This document shows, in pieces, positions 59,193 to 64,000 of a stretch of 64,000 nt of DNA. Made by a program: the position numbers and the translations under genes. The stretch covers positions 1,280,291 to 1,344,290 of the forward strand of contig NZ_JANFQP010000001.1 in the NCBI RefSeq assembly GCF_024436175.1, in the 5' to 3' direction. The notes under the pieces were generated by a model, which was given only the letters and a program-made list of their open reading frames with translations, searched no databases and had not been told where the DNA came from. The stretch's first letter is position 1. Each line of letters begins with the position of its first letter. The DNA is from Kaistella montana. Its GTDB lineage: Bacteria > Bacteroidota > Bacteroidia > Flavobacteriales > Weeksellaceae.

Positions 59193-59942
59193 ATGAAAAA
59201 GCTTCTGTTATTTTCTTTGTTAATGGCTTTTGCAACAGGCTTTAGCCAGAATATTTCTGATTACGCTTATGTTTATATTCCTAAAGAATTTCAGGATGCG
59301 AAGGCCAATAAATATGGTTTGAAAGATTTACTAAAAAGCAAACTAAAAGCAAAAAAATACATCATCGTAGAAGAGCCAACCAATTCGACTTGCGAGATGC
59401 TGAAAGCGGAAGTTGCGGATACGAGCAATTTTATGAAAAATAAAGTGCAGATTAGTTTTAAAGATTGCAACAACAAAGAAATCGCCAACTACGAAGGGAA
59501 ATCGAGCATCAAAGAATTCGAACCCGGAATGAAGGAAGCTTTGCAATTCGCCATGAGTAATGTTGCAGTTTCCGCGCCGAAAAGTTCAGAAATGGTCGTT
59601 TTAAAGGAAAAATCTGAACCAGTTTCTGAAAAAATTACAGAAAATAAAGTGGAACATTCTACCACGAAAAATGAAACTCCTGCCGAAAATAAAGCGGAAA
59701 GTTTCAGCAACGGATTTTTAAATTTAAACAAAATTACCATTTCTCAAAACCAATTCATCCTCGCAAATCCAAATAATTCGGTTCCTTTTGCTATTTTTAA
59801 AGCTTCTACGAAGAAAGACGTTTACCACGTACAACTGGAAAACGGAAGCCACACTTTGGGCTATTTTGAAAACGGAAAAATCGTGATTGAAATTCCTACT
59901 TCCGACGGAAATTATAAAAAAGAAGAGTTTCTGAAGAAATAA
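59193..59942 (+). CDS. Secreted protein of unknown function
   Basis: This 249-residue protein has a signal peptide (about 1-19, FATGFSQ). Residues 20-115 form an alpha/beta region (YVYIPKEFQDAKANKYGLKDLLKSKLKAKKYIIVEE, reminiscent of proteins that bind the periplasmic side of outer-membrane lipoproteins). A Ser/Glu/Lys-rich linker (about 120-165) is followed by a C-terminal beta domain (ITISQNQFILANPNNSVPFAIFKASTKKDVYHVQLENGSHTLGYF). No family is recognised. It lies 25 bases after the PorV-like gene, probably in the same operon. Confidence 0.65.
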   Translation: MKKLLLFSLLMAFATGFSQNISDYAYVYIPKEFQDAKANKYGLKDLLKSKLKAKKYIIVEEPTNSTCEMLKAEVADTSNFMKNKVQISFKDCNNKEIANYEGKSSIKEFEPGMKEALQFAMSNVAVSAPKSSEMVVLKEKSEPVSEKITENKVEHSTTKNETPAENKAESFSNGFLNLNKITISQNQFILANPNNSVPFAIFKASTKKDVYHVQLENGSHTLGYFENGKIVIEIPTSDGNYKKEEFLKK

Positions 59943-59954
59943 TTCGGCTGGAAA

Positions 59955-61757
59955 TCACCCGTTTTCGGAAGGATTAAAAAACTCCCAAACCTTTGTTCCA
60001 CGGCTTTTTCCGATAATTTCTTCTAAAGTTTCACGAGAAGATTCTTTCACTCGCTTCACCGATTTAAGTTTAGAAAGCAAAAGTTCGATCGCTTTTTCGC
60101 CAATTCCTGGAATTTCCTCGAGTTCAGATTTTATGGTCGAATTTTTTCTGCGCGTTCGGTGATGTTTCACTCCAAAACGGTGCGATTCGTCACGAACTCT
60201 TTGCAAAATTTTCAACGTTTCCGATTTTTTATCCAAATACAACGGAATCGAATCTTCCGGAAAATAAATTTCTTCTAACCGTTTTGCAATGCCGATAATC
60301 GTGATTTTTCCGTAAAGTCCGAGTAATTTTAAACTTTTCACGGCCGAAGAAAGTTGACCTTTTCCACCATCGATCAAAATCAGTTGCGGAAGCGGTTCGT
60401 TTTCGTCAAGAAGCCGTTTGTAGCGGCGATAAATCACTTCTTCCATCGTGGCAAAATCGTTCGCTCCTTCCACCGTTTTTGGATGAAAAATTCGATAATC
60501 GGCTTTGCTCGGTTTACCATCTTTGAAAACCACACACGCCGAAACAGGGTTCGTTCCTTGAATATTTGAGTTATCGAAACCTTCAATGTGGCGCGGTTCT
60601 GTCGGCATTCGCAGCAATTTTTGCATTTCCGCCATGATTCGGTTCGTGTGTCGCTCTGGATCGACGATTTGTACGGCTTTTAGTTTTTCAATGCGGTATT
60701 CTTTCGCGTTTTTTTCGGATAATTCTACGATTCTTTTTTTGTCACCAACTTTCGGAACGATCAATTTCACATTCGGAATTTCCAAACTCAAATGAAATGG
60801 AATCAAGATTTCTTTTGAATAGGAATTAAATTTTTGTCGAATTTCGATCATCGCCTCTTCTAAAATATCTTCGTCGGTTTCTTCGAGAACCTTTTTAATT
60901 TCTGTGGTAAAACTCTGGATGATACTTCCATTCTGAATTTTAAAATAGTTGACATAAGCCGCGGTTTCGTCGCTCGTCATCCCGAAAACATCCACATCAT
61001 CAATATTTGGGTTTACAACGGTGTGTTTGTGCTGATAATCTTCCAACATATCAATTCTTTCCTTGATGAATTGGGCATTTTCAAACTCCAAATTTTCCGC
61101 GTATTTCATCATTTGATTGATCAAATATTCCTTCGCCAAACGGAAATCACCTTTGATAATCCCACGAATTGCATTGATTTTTTGGTCATATTCTTCCTTG
61201 AGTTCCAACATTTCACACGGACCTTCGCAATTTTTAATGTGATATTCCAAGCAAACTTTATATTTTCCAGCTTCAATTCTTTCCGGTGAAAGATTCAAAT
61301 TGCAAGTTCGGATTTTATAAATATGTTTAATGGTATCAAGCAAAACCTTTGCTGGACGAACTTTCGCGTAAGGTCCGAAATATTCCGAACCATCTTTAAT
61401 TTTCGTTCTGGTCAGAAAAATTCTAGGGAAATCTTCATTTTTAATGCAAATCCACGGATAAGATTTGTCGTCTTTCAGCATCACATTATAAAACGGTTGA
61501 TGTTCTTTGATAAGGCTATTTTCAAGCAAAAGCGCGTCATATTCACTCGGAACAATCGTAGTTTCCAACCGGTGAATTTTCCCAACCATTATTCGAGTTC
61601 GGTAACCTGAAAGATTTTTATTGAAATAAGAAAGTACTCTTTTCTTCAAATGTTTTGCCTTTCCAACGTACAAAAGTTGGTCATTTTTGTCATAATATCG
61701 ATAAACGCCGGGTTCCGAAGGCAAAGTTTTCAGTTGAAGATCAAGTGCGGGATTCAT
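59955..61757 (-). CDS. uvrC: Excinuclease ABC subunit C
   Basis: This 600-residue UvrC makes the 3' and 5' incisions of nucleotide-excision repair. The GIY-YIG nuclease is at about 15-95 (GVYRYYDKNDQLLYVGKAK), a UVR domain near 200-235 (interacting with UvrB), the RNase H-like 5' nuclease domain near 360-490 (HIEGFDNSNIQGTNPVSACVVF, LILIDGGKGQLSSA), and the helix-hairpin-helix region near 545-600. Full length. A -7 box sits only four bases from the start codon. Confidence 0.96.
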   Translation of the reverse strand: MNPALDLQLKTLPSEPGVYRYYDKNDQLLYVGKAKHLKKRVLSYFNKNLSGYRTRIMVGKIHRLETTIVPSEYDALLLENSLIKEHQPFYNVMLKDDKSYPWICIKNEDFPRIFLTRTKIKDGSEYFGPYAKVRPAKVLLDTIKHIYKIRTCNLNLSPERIEAGKYKVCLEYHIKNCEGPCEMLELKEEYDQKINAIRGIIKGDFRLAKEYLINQMMKYAENLEFENAQFIKERIDMLEDYQHKHTVVNPNIDDVDVFGMTSDETAAYVNYFKIQNGSIIQSFTTEIKKVLEETDEDILEEAMIEIRQKFNSYSKEILIPFHLSLEIPNVKLIVPKVGDKKRIVELSEKNAKEYRIEKLKAVQIVDPERHTNRIMAEMQKLLRMPTEPRHIEGFDNSNIQGTNPVSACVVFKDGKPSKADYRIFHPKTVEGANDFATMEEVIYRRYKRLLDENEPLPQLILIDGGKGQLSSAVKSLKLLGLYGKITIIGIAKRLEEIYFPEDSIPLYLDKKSETLKILQRVRDESHRFGVKHHRTRRKNSTIKSELEEIPGIGEKAIELLLSKLKSVKRVKESSRETLEEIIGKSRGTKVWEFFNPSENG

Positions 61758-61761
61758 TCCA

Positions 61762-61769
61762 CAAAAATA
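61762..61769 (-). promoter_or_regulatory. Putative -7 box TATTTTTG immediately before uvrC
   Basis: A TAnnTTTG match on the minus strand, four bases before the uvrC ATG at 61757, so transcription would begin at about the start codon. The -33 element is not clear. Confidence 0.4.
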
Positions 61770-61885
61770 AGGAATTGATTTTTGATTTGGCCATCAATTA
61801 TGATTTCAAAAGTTTCATTTTAGAAGCCGGAATTAGTTTTAGGATTTTCTCTAAATAATTGTATTTTTAAGCAAATTTTAAACTA

Positions 61886-63373
61886 ATGATTTACGGCATC
61901 GATACTTTTACAATTTCTGATATCATGGCGATCCTTGATGATCCCAAAAAAGCAAAACTCACCAAAGAATCCAAACAAAAAATCCTGCAATCTCAGCAAA
62001 ATGTGCAAAAGATTGTCGCTTCAGATCGTACTGTTTATGGGATTAATACAGGTTTTGGACCTTTGTGCGATGTGAAAATTTCGGAGGAAGAAACTGCGCA
62101 ACTTCAACATAATTTAATTATTTCTCACGCAGTTGGCGTAGGAAAACCAATCTCGAAAGAACTCTCAAAAGTGATGATGATTTCAAAAATTCATGCCCTT
62201 TCAAAGGGTTTTTCGGGAGTTTCATTGGAAGTAATTGAGCGATTGATTTTCATGCTGGAAGAAGACATCATTCCGGTTGTTCCGGAGCAAGGATCCGTAG
62301 GAGCTTCTGGAGATTTGGCGCCTTTAGCTCATTTGGTTTTACCGCTTTTAGGATTAGGAAAAGTTTGGCAAAATGATGAAATCCGAAATACCGCCGAAGT
62401 TTTGGCTGAAAAAGAGATTAAACCTTGGATTTTGGGACCAAAAGAAGGTTTAGGATTGATCAACGGAACTCAATTTATTCTGGCTCATGCAATTTTAGGT
62501 TTAAATAAATTCGAATATCTTCTCGATTTGGCCGATTTAACAGCAGCTTTGAGCTTGGAAGCGTATCGAGGAAGCGCAAGTCCTTTTAAAAAAGAACTTC
62601 ACGATATTCGCCCATTTTCCGGAAGCAAAAAAGTAGCCGCAAGAATGCTGAAATTCTTGAAAAATTCTGAAAATCTTCACGCCCACGAATTTTGTGATCG
62701 AGTTCAAGATCCATATTCGATGCGATGCGTGCCGCAAGTTCATGGTGCGAGCAGAAATGCCTTTGAACACTTGAAAAATTTGGCGGAAATAGAGCTTAAT
62801 TCCGTTACCGATAATCCAATTGTTTTAAGCGCTGAAGAATCAATTTCTGGAGGGAATTTTCATGGTCAATTGCTCGCTCTACCTTTAGATTATTGCACTT
62901 TGGCCGCTGCGGAACTCGGAAATATTTCCGACAGAAGAAGCTATCTACTACTTGAAGGTAAATTTGGATTACCAAGATTATTAACAGAAAGTTCAGGATT
63001 AAATTCTGGTTTTATGATTCCACAATACACCACCGCTGCATTAGTTACAGAAAATAAAACATTGTGTTTTCCGGCATCGGCAGATTCCATTCCGACGAGT
63101 TTGGGACAAGAAGATCATGTTTCGATGGGAAGTATTTCAGGAAGGAAATTCAATCAAGTTTTAGGAAATTTAGAAAATATTCTCGCGGTAGAACTCATGT
63201 TTGCCGCTCAAGGATTAGAATTCCGAAGACCAGCAAAATGCTCGAAATATGTAGAAAACGCCTATAATCTCATCCGTACAAAAGTAGCGAAATTAGAAGA
63301 CGACAGATTAATTGGTGAAGATATGTTGGTCATTGCGCAATTAATTCGTGAGAGAAAATTTGAAGTAAATTAA
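61886..63373 (+). CDS. hutH: Histidine ammonia-lyase
   Basis: This 495-residue enzyme deaminates histidine to urocanate. The MIO cofactor triad is A140-S141-G142 in GSVGASGDLAPLAHL. The specificity pair is S80-H81 (IISHAVG), the pattern of histidine ammonia-lyases rather than tyrosine or phenylalanine ammonia-lyases. YGINTGFGPL, SGGNFHGQLLALPLD and EDHVSMGS are also present. The other hut genes (hutU, hutI, hutG) are not in view. It runs directly into the DUF2059 gene after 5 bases. Confidence 0.92.
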   Translation: MIYGIDTFTISDIMAILDDPKKAKLTKESKQKILQSQQNVQKIVASDRTVYGINTGFGPLCDVKISEEETAQLQHNLIISHAVGVGKPISKELSKVMMISKIHALSKGFSGVSLEVIERLIFMLEEDIIPVVPEQGSVGASGDLAPLAHLVLPLLGLGKVWQNDEIRNTAEVLAEKEIKPWILGPKEGLGLINGTQFILAHAILGLNKFEYLLDLADLTAALSLEAYRGSASPFKKELHDIRPFSGSKKVAARMLKFLKNSENLHAHEFCDRVQDPYSMRCVPQVHGASRNAFEHLKNLAEIELNSVTDNPIVLSAEESISGGNFHGQLLALPLDYCTLAAAELGNISDRRSYLLLEGKFGLPRLLTESSGLNSGFMIPQYTTAALVTENKTLCFPASADSIPTSLGQEDHVSMGSISGRKFNQVLGNLENILAVELMFAAQGLEFRRPAKCSKYVENAYNLIRTKVAKLEDDRLIGEDMLVIAQLIRERKFEVN

Positions 63374-63378
63374 AAAGG

Positions 63379-63846
63379 ATGAAAAAAAATATTATTGCAA
63401 TCACATTTTTGATGTTCGGAGTTTTTGCAAGTGCTCAAACTAGTAAAGATGTAAAAATTTCCGAATTACTAGAGACGATGGGCAGTACACAAGCGATGAA
63501 AACATCATATGAATATATGATAAGCTATTACAAACAAAATAATCCGCAAATCTCGCCAGAATATTGGGATAAGGCGGCTACACTAGTAAACTATGAAGAT
63601 TTAATCAAAAAACTGGTTCCTTTATATTCCAAACATTTTACTGAGCAGGAAATAGAAGATCTCATTGCTTTCTATCGTACAACTATAGGTAAAAAGATGA
63701 TTGATAAAATGCCCGTAATCCTCCAAGAAAGTATGGAAATTGGGAGAACATGGGGCATGGAACTAGCTCAAAAAATTGAAAAAGAAATTTCGGTTGCTCC
63801 CAAAAAGGAATATTCGTCCCCTCCTCCTCCGATGCATGCAAAATAA
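63379..63846 (+). CDS. DUF2059-domain secreted protein
   Basis: This 155-residue protein has a signal peptide (about 1-20, FASAQ). The body YYKQNNPQISPEYWDKAATLVNYEDLIKKLVPLYSKHFTEQEIEDLIAFYRTTIGKKMIDKMPVILQESMEIGRTW matches DUF2059: a helical protein found in the periplasm of many Gram-negative bacteria, function unknown. The end is Pro-rich (SSPPPPMHAK). Probably expressed with hutH by read-through. Confidence 0.88.
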   Translation: MKKNIIAITFLMFGVFASAQTSKDVKISELLETMGSTQAMKTSYEYMISYYKQNNPQISPEYWDKAATLVNYEDLIKKLVPLYSKHFTEQEIEDLIAFYRTTIGKKMIDKMPVILQESMEIGRTWGMELAQKIEKEISVAPKKEYSSPPPPMHAK

Positions 63847-63883
63847 TTAAGCACAAAAGGATTAATAGAGAAGATATAACAAA

Positions 63884-63914
63884 AAAAGCTCATCAACATG
63901 GTTGATGAGCTTTT
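63884..63914. terminator. Terminator downstream of the 5S rRNA (serves both strands)
   Basis: A 14-bp perfect stem AAAAGCTCATCAAC/GTTGATGAGCTTTT with loop ATG. On the minus strand it is followed by a run of seven T residues, fitting the end of the rRNA operon; on the plus strand it ends in an A run, so it acts mainly for the minus strand. Confidence 0.85.
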
Positions 63915-63922
63915 AAAAAAAA

Positions 63923-64000
63923 CTGGCGGCGACCTACTCTCCCGCTTTCGCAGTACCATCGGCGCTAGAGGGCTTAACTTCTGTGTTCGGAATGGGAACA
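63923..64000 (-). rRNA. 5S ribosomal RNA, 3' part (runs off the window)
   Basis: The last 78 bases, read on the minus strand, are the 3' two thirds of 5S rRNA: CCGAACACAGAAGTTAAGCC, the loop-E/helix IV segment GATGGTACTGCG, and the 3' stem ending GGTCGCCGCCAG. The 5' third lies beyond the window, and 23S and 16S genes are expected further right. The end is put at the last paired base of the terminal stem. The 14-bp terminator stem begins 9 bases past it on the minus strand. Confidence 0.93.

Noticed and set aside
63841..63922. tRNA gene between the DUF2059 gene and the 5S rRNA
   Set aside because: The segment is the 14-bp terminator stem and AT-rich flanks; no cloverleaf is possible. No tRNA was seen elsewhere in the window.

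Overview
The window looks like a chromosomal segment of a low-GC, non-flagellated member of the Bacteroidota, class Flavobacteriia, most likely the Weeksellaceae (Chryseobacterium/Kaistella-like). The evidence is the gliding-motility genes gldB and gldC behind nadE, a TonB-dependent receptor paired with a surface lipoprotein, a PorV/PorQ-family protein, M1 and S9 peptidases, an HMG-CoA synthase, and many promoters of the Bacteroidota type (TAnnTTTG at -7) with weak or absent Shine-Dalgarno sequences. The genus is an inference from gene content and protein style; no alignment was run.

Layout. 1-1.4 kb: the 5' end of ssb (minus) and a Gfo/Idh/MocA oxidoreductase. 1.5-8.4 kb: a compact six-gene signalling operon (response regulator-histidine kinase, CHASE3/GAF hybrid kinase with three receivers, two single-domain response regulators, CheR, receiver-less CheB), followed by rlmF. 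9.5-11.4 kb: an FAD monooxygenase with DnaJ-like cysteine motifs, convergent with a J-domain/KTSC protein. 11.6-20.9 kb: tyrS, a fatty-acid desaturase, two alpha/beta hydrolases, an Lrp-type regulator divergent from a methionine gamma-lyase-like enzyme, purE, an MFS transporter and purK. 21-23.3 kb: a minus-strand operon (acyltransferase, DHNA-CoA-type thioesterase, isochorismate synthase, VOC protein, purK) that links menaquinone synthesis and purine synthesis. 23.4-26 kb: a possible 20-residue amphipathic peptide gene, then PspC and PadR genes.

26-37 kb: a dicarboxylate/amino-acid symporter, HMG-CoA synthase, M1 aminopeptidase, lipoproteins, a RelE/ParE-type toxin-antitoxin pair plus a lone antitoxin paralogue, thyA, a GreA-like factor, a GH13 lipoprotein and a pRiA4b-ORF3-type protein. 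37.3-43.6 kb: a PhoR/PhoB-type two-component system divergent from a TonB-dependent receptor, a beta-helix lipoprotein with a surface-export-like signal, and a small secreted protein. 43.7-46.8 kb: barstar, a membrane-anchored barnase-type RNase, nadE, gldB and gldC. 46.9-59.9 kb: cystathionine gamma-synthase, DinB, YchJ, VF530, TsaC, a DPP-IV-type peptidase, a PAP2 phosphatase, YceI, a DOPA-dioxygenase-like protein, an acyl-CoA carboxylase beta subunit, an EamA transporter and a PorV/PorQ-like protein. 60-64 kb: uvrC, hutH, a DUF2059 protein, and the 3' end of a 5S rRNA (minus) with its terminator.

No insertion sequence, prophage, CRISPR array or tRNA was seen. The most unusual items are the barnase/barstar pair, whose toxin carries two cysteines at the positions matching barnase residues 43 and 80; the orphan CheB/CheR signalling operon; the 20-residue peptide ORF with its own terminator; the lone antitoxin paralogue next to an intact toxin-antitoxin pair; and a consensus promoter that abuts a start codon, implying a leaderless mRNA.
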